NCBI GenBank assembly: GCA_029213065.1
Contig: JARGPH010000026.1
Coordinates: 1 to 64,000, forward strand
DNA length: 64,000 bases
DNA from: Verrucomicrobiales bacterium
GTDB lineage: Bacteria > Verrucomicrobiota > Verrucomicrobiia > Verrucomicrobiales > DEV007
Direction: 5' to 3'
Numbering within the stretch: position 1 is the stretch's first letter; each line of letters begins with the position of its first letter. The notes under the pieces are model-generated. The model had not been told where the DNA came from and did not search any database. It was given only the letters and a program-made list of their open reading frames with translations. This document shows, piece after piece, positions 1 to 10,011 of this stretch. Both the position numbers and the translations under genes were made by a program.

Positions 1-186
1 CAGCTCCGGTTTGTAATCGTAGGTATCGACCTGACTCGGCCCGCCCTGCATAAAGAGAAAGATGACCCGCTTCGCCCGGGGAACCCGAACCGGAGCCTGT
101 TCCGCAAAAGAAGAGAGCGCGAGCCCGCCGAAGCCGCAGGCGGTGGACTTGAGCAGGGAGCGTCGTGAAGGGTGAAGATTCATCAT
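1..186 (-). CDS. DUF1501 family secreted protein, N-terminal part (runs off window)
   Basis: Only the first 62 codons are present. The start is the first of two adjacent ATGs. The protein opens with a short basic stretch ([10 protein letters not shown]) and a hydrophobic segment, which resembles a Tat-type leader. It then has [20 protein letters not shown], the typical DUF1501 opening of a sulfatase-like fold. In Planctomycetota and Verrucomicrobiota, DUF1501 genes usually follow a PSD1 cytochrome gene; here one ends 24 bases upstream at base 211. Family membership is secure. The biochemical role of DUF1501 is not established, and a link to polysaccharide or sulfated-glycan use is inference. 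Confidence 0.85.
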   Translation of the reverse strand, partial: MMNLHPSRRSLLKSTACGFGGLALSSFAEQAPVRVPRAKRVIFLFMQGGPSQVDTYDYKPEL

Positions 187-210
187 GGTTGGCGGGTCGG
201 GCGGAAAAGC

Positions 211-3055
211 TTATCTCAGGTAGCGAAAATCGATCGAGCCGAAAAGGCTGCAGCGCAGCCCACGCCGCGACGGGATCAGCCTCCCATTCGGGGTGTTCCT
301 CGATAAACTGCCGGGTGAGGGCGAGTTCCTCACCGGTCGGGTTTCGCGCGAGAGTGTTGAGAAAAACCCTCCGGATCCCGTCGTCGAGATCTACAGCCTC
401 GGTGGGAGCGAGGCGGGCCGCGGCTTTTCCGGCCCGTTCGTGCACGAAAGGACTGTTTGTCAGGAATAACGCCTGGGTCGGGATCGTGCTGTCAGCCCGT
501 TTCCCCACCGTGAAATTCGGGTTCGCAAAGTCGAAGACGGAGAACATCTCGTAACCGGAGTTCCGAAAAGCCGGTACGTAGACACTCCGTTTCAAGGTCA
601 CGAACTGATGGCCGAACTCGCTCCTGAAATTCTTCGGAAGCGACGGCCCACCTCCTTTGAGATCGAGTTCACCGGAAAGCGTCAGCATGGCATCGCGGAG
701 TGCCTCGGCGTTGAGGGGACGGAGGTGGGCACGCCAGTAGAGCTTGTTTTCGGGATCGGCTTTCGCCTGCGCCCCCTCTCCTGCCCGGCTGCATCGCGCG
801 TAGACATCTGACATCATGATTTCTCTCACGAGCGCCTTCGTTGACCAGCCTGAGTCGATCAGCCTGCCCGCCAGAAAATCGAGCAAATCGGGATGAGTCG
901 GCTTCTGTCCGGTGATACCGAAGTTGTCCGGCGTCCTCACGAGCCCCTCGCCCATAAGATGAAGCCAGATCCGGTTTGCGAGGACGCGGGCCGTCAGTGG
1001 GTTCTCCCGAGCGGTGACCCAGTTCGCCAATTCAAGTCGACCGCTTTGCTCTTGCGAAATTGCGTAGGCCTCCTCATCCATTCCGTCCCACTTGGCCGCC
1101 TGCAAAAATCCCCTAGGGACGATCGGTCCACGATTCGCCTCGACACCCCGGATCCTGATCTCGGTATCGCCCCTTTCCTCCGCCGCTCGATCGACCACAC
1201 TCATAGCCGTGGGAATACGCGGCGCTGACTTGATCAACGCTTTCAACGATGCTTCAGCCTGATTCAAGTCGGCCTCGAGCTGTCTCACGCGAGACTTCGC
1301 TACGAGCCCGTCGCCTGCAAGAGGAGTGCTATTTTCCCCGGAAAGACACTGAACCGCATCCGCCATAACATGCCCATCTCCACCCGGTGAGTTACGCACC
1401 GTCACCGACACCTTGCCGCCTTTCGTGAAGGTCCATTTTCCAAGGGTATGAAAGAGTCGGTCATGTTCCGGCTTGAGGCGTTGATTAACGATCACGGTTT
1501 CAGAAATGCCACCGCCCTCCACCGTCACCGGAACGGCGGTACTTCGGTTTGTGCTCGATGAATAGGACATCCGTATTTCAAAAAGACCCGGTCCGGGAAT
1601 CTCGAAGTCGAAACGAGCTGATTTGCGAACGGATCTTTCGTTGAGATCATGCAGATAACCGTCGCCCACCCATCGTGGCTCGGAAGTTGACGGCTTCCAT
1701 TCGCCTTCAACAATCGCATCCGTATTGTCGACTACAATCCCCCGCAGAGAACTCACCGCCACCGAAGCCACCCGACTCCCCGCACCGTGTCCCAAACTCG
1801 CGAGTTCGCTTTTTATCTCAGCAATGCGGCCCTGCAAAAGCCCTTTCGACTTCGCGTGCTCCTCAATTGCCTTTTTCGCCTCTTCCGTTGGTGGAATCGG
1901 CTCGGTGTGCCACTTGGAAACGTTGGCATGGGTCACGAAATCAGTGCTCTTGAAGATCCCCGCCATGGCGTAGTAGTCGCTTGTCGGGATCGGATCGAAT
2001 TTGTGATCATGGCATCGCGCGCAACCAATCGTCTGCCCCATGAAGGCCCGCCCCAACGTGTCGATTTGCTCATCGATGATTTCAAACTCGAGCTCGTCTT
2101 TGTTCTGGTTCTCGTAGTTGATTGGTCCCATGACAAGGAAGCCGGTCGCAATCAGATTCTCGACACGCTCCTCCGTGTTCGCCGAAGGAAGGAGATCGCC
2201 GGCGATGTGCGCTTTAATCAGATCATCGAGCGGTCGATCATCGGCGAAGGAATCAATGACATAGTCCCGCAAGCGCCAGGCATTGGGAAAAGGCGCGGCA
2301 CGCCCACCGCCACTGGAGTCCGCGTAGCGCACGATATCGAGCCAGTGGCGCCCCCAGCGCTCACCGAAGGCATGCGTCTCAAGCCAACCATCGACAAATG
2401 CCTCGTAGTTGCCCCGGTCAGGATTTCCGGCGAATGACTCAATTTCCCCGGGAGTCGGAATCAGCCCGGTCAGATCGATCTTGGCGCGGCGGAGCAGGGA
2501 TTCCGGCGTGGTTGCCGGAAGTGCTTCGAGGCCCTGACTCGAGAGGCCGGCATTGATGAAATCATCGATCGACCTCCGCTCTCCGAATTCGGTTTTCCGT
2601 GCCTGATAGGACCAGTATTGCTTCCGCTCCTCAAGGTCGAATCCCCCATCACCGGATTCGAGAACCTCGCCCCGGGGATCGGGGAGGCCTTTCTTCACCC
2701 ACTCTTCAAGAGCGAGGATATCGGACGGGGAAAGCTTCCCGTCAGGCGGCATTTCGAGATCGGGATCGGCGTAGCGGACCGTCTCAATGAGCAAGCTCCC
2801 CTCGACATCGTGAGGCTTCGCTGCCGGGCCTGAATCGCCACCGGTGAGCCAACCGGCGCGGCGATCAAGCCAGAGTCCGCCTTTGCTTTTACCGGCCTCC
2901 TCGGAATGACATTCGTAGCAGTGCTCGACGAGGATCGGTCGAATCCGGTTCTCAAAGAATCGCAGATCAGCATCTGAAATGTCGGCAGCCTGACATACTC
3001 CAACGCTTACTGCAGCGAGAAGCGTTATCGTCAGAGAGCCGGAAACGGAACGCAT
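211..3055 (-). CDS. PSD1/DUF1549-DUF1553 c-type cytochrome protein with 3'-end frameshift
   Basis: Secreted planctomycete-type protein of about 945 residues. It has a signal peptide (residues 1-24), a haem c site CYECH at residues 46-50 and a probable axial Met at MPPDG (102-106). Next comes a DUF1549 block (RRAKIDLTGLIP, RWGRHWLDIVRYADS), then the motif GCARCHDHKFDPI and a C-terminal DUF1553 block (ANRIWLHLMGEGLV, PTQALFLTNSPFV). One frame is open from the ATG at 3055 to about 250, where it reads DPVAAWAAL. The canonical family ending CSLFGSIDFRYLR, followed by TAA at 211-213, lies in the next frame. The span is therefore one base more than a multiple of three. Without a shift, the frame stays open to base 1. 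Either an indel at 248-257 or a sequencing error explains this. It probably acts in the periplasm; the substrate is unknown. Confidence 0.85.
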
Positions 3056-3146
3056 TGCCGGAGACTATACTCATCCCCTCAGTTTTAAGCACTTGCGTCA
3101 TCGCGCAAAATTCCAATGTCCAAACCGGTTCAGAGATGCCTGCGCG

Positions 3147-3845
3147 CTACCACCAATTGACCGGTCTGGCCAGTTCCGTGGCCGTTTTGCCTTTGTAAAT
3201 CCACGGATTGAGGGGCGCGAGCAGTTGCGCCGCGAGAATGAAAGTGAGACAGAACTCGCGCAGCTCGCCGCGCTTGCCGGTTCCCACGACGAACTCGGTC
3301 CAGAGAATCGTCAGGATCCAGATCGTCACATAGATGCCACTGGGAAGCGGAACGCCCATGCTGTCGATCCATCGGGCAAACTTCGGTTTAAAGCGATAGG
3401 TAATCGGAATGATGAGGAGGTAGAAAAGGAGGCAAACGCCCAGTATTTTACTGAAAATGAGCTTGTTCATGCTCACGTCGCCAATCACGAGATTGTGAAA
3501 ATTGGTTTCCTGCTGCTTGTTGTTTTCTTCGAGCCATTCCGGGGTCTCTATCCCGAAAATGCGCTGTCCCCAGGAGATTTCCTCTCCGGCGCCGAAGATA
3601 AAAATCAAAGCGGCAAAGCAGGTCACAAACAGGAAAAAGGCGCTGCGTTTCCCCTTCAAGCGCCAGGCCCGGCGAATCATCAGCCCCGCCGAAAACAAGA
3701 GAGCCACCACGGTCATCCATTCAACGAAACCGTCTTCCGGCACATAGGTTTCGACAAAGAAATCCGGACTGACCATGGAAACGATTGTCCCGACGAGGGC
3801 CACAATGCCGGCAAAGGACAGGATTGAGATTTCTGACTTACTCAT
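3147..3845 (-). CDS. Multi-pass membrane protein of unknown function
   Basis: Protein of 232 residues with about six hydrophobic segments. The first spans roughly residues 7-27 and others lie near 42-60, 70-92, 130-152, 167-185 and 198-215. A conserved-looking soluble loop, FGAGEEISWGQRIFGIETP, followed by NKQQETNFHN, carries many polar residues and recalls uncharacterised bacterial membrane proteins with a GEEISWGQR signature. I chose the ATG at 3845 because the protein starts MSKSEI just before a hydrophobic helix. The frame is open upstream to 3998, but that extension looks non-coding. The gene lies 91 bases upstream of the PSD1 gene on the same strand, so co-transcription is possible. No function is assigned. 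Confidence 0.75.
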   Translation of the reverse strand: MSKSEISILSFAGIVALVGTIVSMVSPDFFVETYVPEDGFVEWMTVVALLFSAGLMIRRAWRLKGKRSAFFLFVTCFAALIFIFGAGEEISWGQRIFGIETPEWLEENNKQQETNFHNLVIGDVSMNKLIFSKILGVCLLFYLLIIPITYRFKPKFARWIDSMGVPLPSGIYVTIWILTILWTEFVVGTGKRGELREFCLTFILAAQLLAPLNPWIYKGKTATELARPVNWW

Positions 3846-4014
3846 AATCGTATCGGGATCCTCGAGGGAATAGCAAAGCAACGGGATTGAAACTTGAAGA
3901 ATCCGGAAACGCACTAAAGCCATACTCGCGAAGATCACAAGATCGATTTCCCCCTTCTTGCGCAAAAGAAGATTTTCCCTTCCCTTGCCCTGACGCATCC
4001 ACTAAATCTTTTAG

Positions 4015-5496
4015 ATGGCAAAATACATTCTCGCGCTCGATCAGGGAACGACCAGCTCGCGCGCCATTGTCTTCAACGACGATGGCGATCTCGTCGCTAA
4101 ATCGCAGAAGGAGTTTGAGCAGATTTTTCCCAAACCCGGACTCGTCGAGCACAACGCCAACACGATTTGGAAAACTCAGCTCGAAGTTGCCCGTGCAGCC
4201 ATCGCTGACGCGAATCTGAAAGCCTCCGACATTGCCGGTATCGGAATCACGAACCAGCGTGAAACGGTCGTGCTTTGGGATCGCGAGACCGGGGAACCTG
4301 TCCACAACGCGATCGTATGGCAGGACAGGCGCACCGCTGAGGCTTGTCTCGCCCTCAAGGAAGCCGGTCACGCTGATCAGATTCAGGAAATCACCGGCCT
4401 CGTCATTGATGCCTATTTTTCGGGAACCAAATTGCGATGGTTGCTCGACAATGTTCCCGGAGCTAGAGAACGCGCCGAAAACGGAGAACTCGCCTTCGGA
4501 ACGATCGATTCCTGGTTGGTCTGGAATCTTACCGGAGGAGCTCTGCACATCACCGACGCGACGAACGCTTCCCGTACCATGCTCTGCGACATCGACAAAA
4601 TTGAGTGGAGCGACGAAATGCTGGAATTGCTCGAGATTCCCCGCTCCGTCCTCCCCGGGATTCGCGACTGCAGTGAGGTTTACGGCTCAACCACCCCGGA
4701 AATTTTCGACAGCGAGATTCCCATCGCCGGAATCGCCGGGGACCAGCACGCCGCCCTCTTCGGGCAGGCCTGTCACGAGAAGGGAATGGCTAAGAACACC
4801 TATGGGACCGGCTGCTTTCTCCTTCTGAATACCGGCACAAAACGCGTAAAATCCGAGAATCAGTTACTGACTACGATCGCCTGGCGCATCAACGGGAAAA
4901 CTGAATACGCGCTCGAAGGCAGTATCTTCATCGGAGGTGCCGTCGTGCAGTGGCTTCGCGATCAGTTGGGAATCATTCAGTCAGCAGAGGAGATCGAGGA
5001 TCTTGCCCGCGAAGTCGAGGATAATGGCGGCGTCTATTTCGTTCCCGCTTTTGCCGGACTGGGGGCCCCTCATTGGGATCCTTTTGCCCGTGGAGTCATC
5101 AGCGGACTCACCCGTGGATCGAACAAAGCCCACATCGCGCGAGCCGCACTCGAAGGGATCGTCTACCAGAGTTACGATGTACTCGAGGCGATGAAACACG
5201 ATTCAGGGATCGAACTCAGCGAAATGCGCGTCGATGGAGGAGCCTCGATGAACGATCTCCTCATGGAGATGCAGGCGGAGCTACTCCAGGTCCCCGTGCT
5301 CCGGTGCAAAATTGCCGAGACCACTGCTCTCGGTGCCGCATTTCTCGCGGGAATCGCTGTCGGGGTATGGAAAGACAAGGCTGAGATTGCGGAGAAGTGG
5401 GCGGCAGACGGGCGCTACGAACCCTCCCCCGATTCAAGCGACCTTCTTGACCGACTCCCTGAGTGGCAGGCAGCGGTGGAGCAGGCAAAATCGTAA
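4015..5496 (+). CDS. glpK: Glycerol kinase
   Basis: Cytoplasmic FGGY-family kinase of 493 residues (E. coli GlpK has about 500) that makes sn-glycerol 3-phosphate from glycerol and ATP. The N-terminal phosphate loop [13 protein letters not shown] is at residues 8-20. The glycerol-binding Arg-Glu pair sits in NQRETVVLW (R82, E83). The catalytic Asp region reads [14 protein letters not shown], the ATP-binding region has [10 protein letters not shown], and the C-terminal nucleotide site has [19 protein letters not shown]. All key motifs are intact. No glpF, glpD or glpR is adjacent; the next gene on this strand is panD, 105 bases on. The gene is divergent from the membrane protein starting at 3845. 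Confidence 0.97.
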   Translation: MAKYILALDQGTTSSRAIVFNDDGDLVAKSQKEFEQIFPKPGLVEHNANTIWKTQLEVARAAIADANLKASDIAGIGITNQRETVVLWDRETGEPVHNAIVWQDRRTAEACLALKEAGHADQIQEITGLVIDAYFSGTKLRWLLDNVPGARERAENGELAFGTIDSWLVWNLTGGALHITDATNASRTMLCDIDKIEWSDEMLELLEIPRSVLPGIRDCSEVYGSTTPEIFDSEIPIAGIAGDQHAALFGQACHEKGMAKNTYGTGCFLLLNTGTKRVKSENQLLTTIAWRINGKTEYALEGSIFIGGAVVQWLRDQLGIIQSAEEIEDLAREVEDNGGVYFVPAFAGLGAPHWDPFARGVISGLTRGSNKAHIARAALEGIVYQSYDVLEAMKHDSGIELSEMRVDGGASMNDLLMEMQAELLQVPVLRCKIAETTALGAAFLAGIAVGVWKDKAEIAEKWAADGRYEPSPDSSDLLDRLPEWQAAVEQAKS

Positions 5497-5601
5497 TTCG
5501 AATCGGTGCCGGCTCATTCCGAGGCAGTATCCTGAGAACAGTTTCAGTGAGGCCTTGCAATTCACCGTTTTTTGCGAAACCATTGGACTCGCTTTTCAGC
5601 T

Positions 5602-5973
5602 ATGCGCAGTCTTCTCCGCTCCAAAATTCATCTCGCCACGGTCACCGAAGCCAACGTTGACTACATCGGCAGCATCACGATTGATAAAAATCTGATCGAG
5701 GCAATCGGCTTGTGGGTTGGTGAGAAGGTTCTCGTCGTCAGCGCCACCACCGGGGCGAGACTCGAAACCTACGTCATCGAAGGTGACGCCGGCTCGGGAA
5801 TCATCGGGATCAACGGGGCCGCCGCACACCTCATCAATGCCGGTGAAAAAGTCATCATCATGGGCTTTGAACTGACCGAGAAGCCGGTCAAGCCTCAGGT
5901 CATTCTCTGCGACAAAAACAACGGCATCGCCGAATTTCTTACCGAGCAGGCTGAAATGCTCGTGCCTGAGTAA
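5602..5973 (+). CDS. panD: Aspartate 1-decarboxylase (pyruvoyl enzyme)
   Basis: Converts L-aspartate to beta-alanine for pantothenate and coenzyme A synthesis. The 123-residue proenzyme starts MRSLLRSKIHLATVT. The self-cleavage site is Gly23-Ser24 in YIGSIT, which generates the N-terminal pyruvoyl group of the alpha chain. GINGAAAHLINAGEKVIIMGF matches the conserved active-site half, with the family's N72-type Asn in the first part. The frame is open upstream to an alternative start at 5572, but the ATG at 5602 gives the standard family length. coaD, another coenzyme A gene, lies about 10 kb away and is not part of an operon with it. It converges with the protease gene, leaving only 7 bases between stops. 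Confidence 0.96.
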   Translation: MRSLLRSKIHLATVTEANVDYIGSITIDKNLIEAIGLWVGEKVLVVSATTGARLETYVIEGDAGSGIIGINGAAAHLINAGEKVIIMGFELTEKPVKPQVILCDKNNGIAEFLTEQAEMLVPE

Positions 5974-5980
5974 TTGCTGC

Positions 5981-7738
5981 TCACTGAATCAGCTCTTCTT
6001 GAATCGCAGGATCGGAGGCAAGGGCGTTGTAAGCGGTCCTTACCTTATCCAGTTTCGATTTAAACTCGGCAAACATCTGATTGAATCGGGGACTGCTCGA
6101 ATTGAGCTTTGATTCGTCGAGAGCTTTCAGGATCTGAGAAAGGTCTTCGAGAGCATCGGCAGCATCCCGGGCACGCGGATCAAGTTTCGCGCGGATTCGT
6201 CGGAGTGCGAACATGGATGTGCTCAAACCATCCGCGGTGTTGTTGATCTCACCGGTTTCAAAAATGCGGAGAATGGGTCTCGTGACACGATCAATCTCGT
6301 CGAAAGAACCGCGTAGACTGAGGGTTCCGGAACCACCACCTGTGGAACTGAGAAGGAGAAGCCTCGCCGATTCGTGATTGGGAGCCGCGGCGAGCACTTC
6401 CTGGAGTCGTCCCCGAACATGACTGTTCGTCAATAAACTCATACCGTTCGGACGTTTCAGGACCTCTTGAACTTCAGCAAAGGTCGCGATCGCCCCCTTC
6501 AATTTCTCGTCCCGCAATTCGGCAGGACGAGCGAGAGCTTCGGCCTCATCGAACGTTCCAATGGAGAAAACCTGAATTTCGACCAGAGGTTTGAGGTCAC
6601 CGAGAATGATCCAATCATCGAGCTCCTGAGCATTCTTTCTCGGAATCGCGATATGAGTGCAGCTGCGATTGGAAGCGCCGCGTATTTTCCCTTCGATGCC
6701 GCCCACCGGCTGAACGGATCCATCTGCGTTCATATCGCCGGTCACCGCAAAATTCGGGTCGAGATCGGCACCGGTGATAAGCGAATCCAACATCAGTGAG
6801 CAGGCGACCGCTGCAGAAGGTCCGTCTTTGCTTGAGAATTGCTCCTCAAAAGCGATTTCAATGATCTTTCCGGTCGGAAAACCACCATGCCTCACGGTTA
6901 TGTATTTTTGAACCTCATTGAGTGCCGAGGCCATCGAACTCCCCACCTTCTGATTGAAGCGAAACTGCGAAGGAGCGGCCGAATCGCGACCGTCTTGAAC
7001 GGTTGCATTCATTTGAGAGGCCTGACCCGCGACCTCGGAAGCGCCGAGGTTTATGACGAGCAACCCTTTGATCAGGCTTTGATTCTTGGCAAACTTACTG
7101 CCATCGGACGAGGATCCGGCAGCAACCATCCCATTGGTTTTCCCGGGACTTTCGACGGAACGACCTTCTCCGGATATCACGTCATTCCAGTTAACGGCAA
7201 CAAATGTATGCCCTTCAAAATCAAGTAACTCATCCGGAAGGACTTTTGTATTTATTATCAGATCTTTGCAAAAGGATGCGTATACCTGACTCCCCTCCGA
7301 TTCACTCGCCGCGAGGACCTTTAACGATTTGACGACGAAGGCCGCAGCGGATTCGAGCGATTCACGGGAAGGAGCCCCCACAAAAAGCGGATCCCCTTTC
7401 GGATACTCGCCCATGCGGAGGTAAAAATCCGCTTTTATCACATCGGTGGCGGCCCCGTTCCCCCGGGCACCGGCCCACGCCAGCGCGACGGCCTTGGTCC
7501 GGTCAATCGAGGACTCCGGCAGATTGATCGCAAATTTAGCCAGCGCGGTTGCCATGGCTTCCGCCAATTGTGAATCCTCTTTGGTAAACCAGGTTGAATC
7601 GATGTGCTTATTCTTAAAATCAGGTGACAGATAGGAGCTGCCTGACGATGAAGCATCCTGAGTTAAAGCGCCCTTCGGAAGTACGAGCAGGAGGATGAGA
7701 AATGCGATTCCTGAAAAAGGACGGTAATACATTCGCAT
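5981..7738 (-). CDS. Secreted Lon-type (S16) serine protease
   Basis: Protein of 585 residues. An N-terminal signal peptide (about residues 1-27) precedes an uncharacterised region. A Lon proteolytic domain then lies at about residues 255-405. The catalytic Ser is in KDGPSAAVA (Ser308) and the Lys in GGIEGKIRGA (Lys351). They are 43 residues apart, the same spacing as the Ser679-Lys722 dyad of E. coli Lon. TGDMNADGSVQPVGG between them matches the family's TGE.TLRG.V.PVGG signature. There is no AAA+ ATPase domain, so it must act without ATP-driven unfolding, presumably in the periplasm. The C-terminal part is helical with no recognised domain. The start is the ATG at 7738; a TTG four codons upstream is possible. 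The substrate is unknown. Confidence 0.85.
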   Translation of the reverse strand: MRMYYRPFSGIAFLILLLVLPKGALTQDASSSGSSYLSPDFKNKHIDSTWFTKEDSQLAEAMATALAKFAINLPESSIDRTKAVALAWAGARGNGAATDVIKADFYLRMGEYPKGDPLFVGAPSRESLESAAAFVVKSLKVLAASESEGSQVYASFCKDLIINTKVLPDELLDFEGHTFVAVNWNDVISGEGRSVESPGKTNGMVAAGSSSDGSKFAKNQSLIKGLLVINLGASEVAGQASQMNATVQDGRDSAAPSQFRFNQKVGSSMASALNEVQKYITVRHGGFPTGKIIEIAFEEQFSSKDGPSAAVACSLMLDSLITGADLDPNFAVTGDMNADGSVQPVGGIEGKIRGASNRSCTHIAIPRKNAQELDDWIILGDLKPLVEIQVFSIGTFDEAEALARPAELRDEKLKGAIATFAEVQEVLKRPNGMSLLTNSHVRGRLQEVLAAAPNHESARLLLLSSTGGGSGTLSLRGSFDEIDRVTRPILRIFETGEINNTADGLSTSMFALRRIRAKLDPRARDAADALEDLSQILKALDESKLNSSSPRFNQMFAEFKSKLDKVRTAYNALASDPAIQEELIQ

Positions 7739-7819
7739 GGAATTACCCAATTAGCTGATTAGGTTCAACTACAAAACGAGTTATTCGCGCTCGACCAGTC
7801 TGAACTATACCTATATGCG

Positions 7820-8860
7820 CTACAAACCTGATGGGTTCGCCCAGACATTGACGACCTGCTTGAGGCCGCTAACGACATCCTCGAGTCTTTCGAGATCGAG
7901 GCGATCCACGGTGTCGGTTGGTTTGTGGTAATGCGAGTAGCGAAATGGTGCGGTGTCAGTCACCATGACAGCGGGAAACCCTTCCTGCCAGAATGACCAG
8001 TGATCAGACCAGCCGACACCTTGCGCGTCTGTGGGAAAAACACCGCCGAGCGCGGGAATCTCCGAGGCATTCGCGAAGGTCGCTTTAGCCGAATCCACGA
8101 TAAAGCGGGAATTGGGATCGCCCACAAAAGCAAGAAAATTGCCGGCATCGGGGAAACTGCCCTCGAGACCTTCCGGCACGCTCTGGCTCCCCGGTTCATC
8201 CGTGAAATACCCAATTGAATCGAGCGCAAGCATCGCAACGATCTTATCCCCGTCGATTTTGCACTTTTTAGCGTAGCGCACGCTACCCATGTCCTCTGTG
8301 TGAAAGTAAGGCGGCTCTTCGTTTACAAAGGCCACAAACCGAAGGGTGCGCTCCTGCTGCTCACCGGCAAAAGCACGCGCCAGCGCGAGCAGGCCGGCAA
8401 CACCGGTGCCGTTGTCATTCGCTCCCGGGCAATTGGGCACCGTATCGTAATGAGCTCCGATCACAACGATCTCCTCGCGCCTCGTTGTCCCCGGGAGTTC
8501 CGCAATGAGATTCCGGACCGTCTTGCCATTCACCTCGTAGATCTGACGCTTGATGGGATAGCCGATATTGCCGCTCCCCAGTGTCGACTCCAGCCAGATC
8601 GCGGTCTTCTCGAGTGCCTCCGGTGTTTTCAAATTCCTCTCACCGATCTTCACGCAAAGGGTATTGAGATACTGCTCCAGATCGTCCCGGTTAACCGGCT
8701 TCCGGTGAAGCGACGCTGCCTCGAGTCGGATTTTTTCGTTGGGATCGACTATGGATTCAGGGGAAGTCATCGTCGACATCACCATCGCACCAAAGCCGAG
8801 GATAAACAATCCCGCCGGCAGGGCGACGAGAAGTGTGCGAATGAGTTTTCCCTGTTTCAT
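7820..8860 (-). CDS. M28 family zinc peptidase, membrane-anchored
   Basis: Protein of 346 residues with an N-terminal hydrophobic helix (about 7-30) that is either an uncleaved anchor or a signal peptide. The M28 aminopeptidase-type zinc site is complete: GAHYDTVP (His137, Asp139), GANDNGTG (bridging Asp149), NEEPP (Glu181-Glu182), LALDSIGYF and a late His in HYHKPTDTVD. This predicts a di-zinc exopeptidase facing the periplasm. The gene follows lpxB on the same strand with 12 bases between, so it may share its transcript. Specificity cannot be read from sequence; glutaminyl cyclases share this fold but the motifs fit peptidases better. Confidence 0.9.
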   Translation of the reverse strand: MKQGKLIRTLLVALPAGLFILGFGAMVMSTMTSPESIVDPNEKIRLEAASLHRKPVNRDDLEQYLNTLCVKIGERNLKTPEALEKTAIWLESTLGSGNIGYPIKRQIYEVNGKTVRNLIAELPGTTRREEIVVIGAHYDTVPNCPGANDNGTGVAGLLALARAFAGEQQERTLRFVAFVNEEPPYFHTEDMGSVRYAKKCKIDGDKIVAMLALDSIGYFTDEPGSQSVPEGLEGSFPDAGNFLAFVGDPNSRFIVDSAKATFANASEIPALGGVFPTDAQGVGWSDHWSFWQEGFPAVMVTDTAPFRYSHYHKPTDTVDRLDLERLEDVVSGLKQVVNVWANPSGL

Positions 8861-8872
8861 ATCTCTGTCTGA

Positions 8873-10006
8873 TTACGATGCCGTTTTAAATGCCGATGCC
8901 ACGGCAGTTGCAGCGCCTTCGTGCGCGCCTCCGGCTCCCAGCATTGCGACGACATCACTGAGCTCCGATTTGAGCGCGTTTCTCGCTTCAGTATCGGTCA
9001 GGAGCCTGTTCAGTTCACGGTAGATCCCCTCTCCGGTCGCTTGCTGCTGCAAGAGCTCACGAACCACCTCCCGGTTCGCGAGCACATTCACGATGCCAAG
9101 GTAGTCGACCGACATGACGCGACGCGCCACCACTGCAGTGAGCCACGCCACTTTGTAGGTGAGACAATACGGAAGCCCGAGGCAGGCAGCTTCGAGCGTC
9201 GCCGTCCCCGAGGCAACAACGCCAACTCCCGCAGTCTGCATGATTTCGTAACTGCTCATTTCGCCGACACTGACTTTGTCAGCGAGTCCCGCCTCAACGG
9301 TCATTTCACGGAGCTTCGCGGTCAAAACAGCGGTGGCCCCTGTCGTCGTAAAACGAAGCCCGGGATGATCGTTCAGGAGTCGCTTCGCCGCCTCCAACAT
9401 GGGCGGAAACAAGGTCGCAATCTCCCGCTCCCGTGAACCGGGCAGGAGCGCCACGAGCGAATCGTCGCGCGCAATCGAAGGATCCCGAACCTCCTCCATC
9501 GAGTCGACGAGTGGATGACCCGAAAAAATGGTCGGCAAACCGGATTGCTCGTAGAGCTCTTTCTCAAAGGGAAAGATACAGATCATGACGTCGAGTAACT
9601 CCGCCATCGTCTTGATACGCCCCTTCTTCCACGCCCAGACCTGAGGGCTGATGTAGTAGATCAGCTTTCCTCCATAGCCGGAATCACGGAGCCGCTTCGC
9701 GAGTCGGAGATTGAAACCCGGATAGTCGATGAAAACGATGCCGTCGGGTTTCTGCGAGGCAATCGCATCGGCGGTCTCATCCATTTTGCCGGAAAAGTAG
9801 CTGTATTTCTTGAGGACTTCCCACAGGCCCAGCACCGCAGCATCCTCCAGCCAGTTTTCGACCTCGCCGGAAATTCTCATCATCTCCGGGCCACCGAGGC
9901 CCGAGAACTGCCAACCACCCTGAGCTTCCAGCGCCCGCATCAGCGCTGCACCATGGGTGTCCCCGCTGATTTCACCGGCAACGAGAAAAATGGATCGATC
10001 CTTCAT
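8873..10006 (-). CDS. lpxB: Lipid-A-disaccharide synthase
   Basis: Glycosyltransferase family 19 enzyme of 377 residues that joins UDP-2,3-diacylglucosamine and lipid X to give lipid A disaccharide 1-phosphate at the inner face of the cytoplasmic membrane. The start MKDRSIFLVAGEISGDTHGA carries the family's GE.SGD motif. FIDYPGFNLRLAKRLR, YYISPQVWAWKKGRI and FPFEKELYEQ are hallmark LpxB segments, and VASGTATLEAACLGLPYCLTY covers the nucleotide-sugar site. It shows that the organism makes lipid A. It sits 5 bases downstream of a sulfotransferase gene and 12 bases upstream of the M28 peptidase, suggesting one transcript. No other lpx genes are in the window. Confidence 0.97.
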   Translation of the reverse strand: MKDRSIFLVAGEISGDTHGAALMRALEAQGGWQFSGLGGPEMMRISGEVENWLEDAAVLGLWEVLKKYSYFSGKMDETADAIASQKPDGIVFIDYPGFNLRLAKRLRDSGYGGKLIYYISPQVWAWKKGRIKTMAELLDVMICIFPFEKELYEQSGLPTIFSGHPLVDSMEEVRDPSIARDDSLVALLPGSREREIATLFPPMLEAAKRLLNDHPGLRFTTTGATAVLTAKLREMTVEAGLADKVSVGEMSSYEIMQTAGVGVVASGTATLEAACLGLPYCLTYKVAWLTAVVARRVMSVDYLGIVNVLANREVVRELLQQQATGEGIYRELNRLLTDTEARNALKSELSDVVAMLGAGGAHEGAATAVASAFKTAS

Positions 10007-10011
10007 ACCTT

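Noticed and set aside
3093-3827. 244-codon plus-strand open frame
   Set aside because: It is antisense to the membrane protein gene at 3147-3845, whose hydrophobic pattern is convincing. This translation is charged and featureless.
5540-5575. T-run after glpK as a terminator
   Set aside because: The run of T residues is preceded by no stem longer than about 4 bp.
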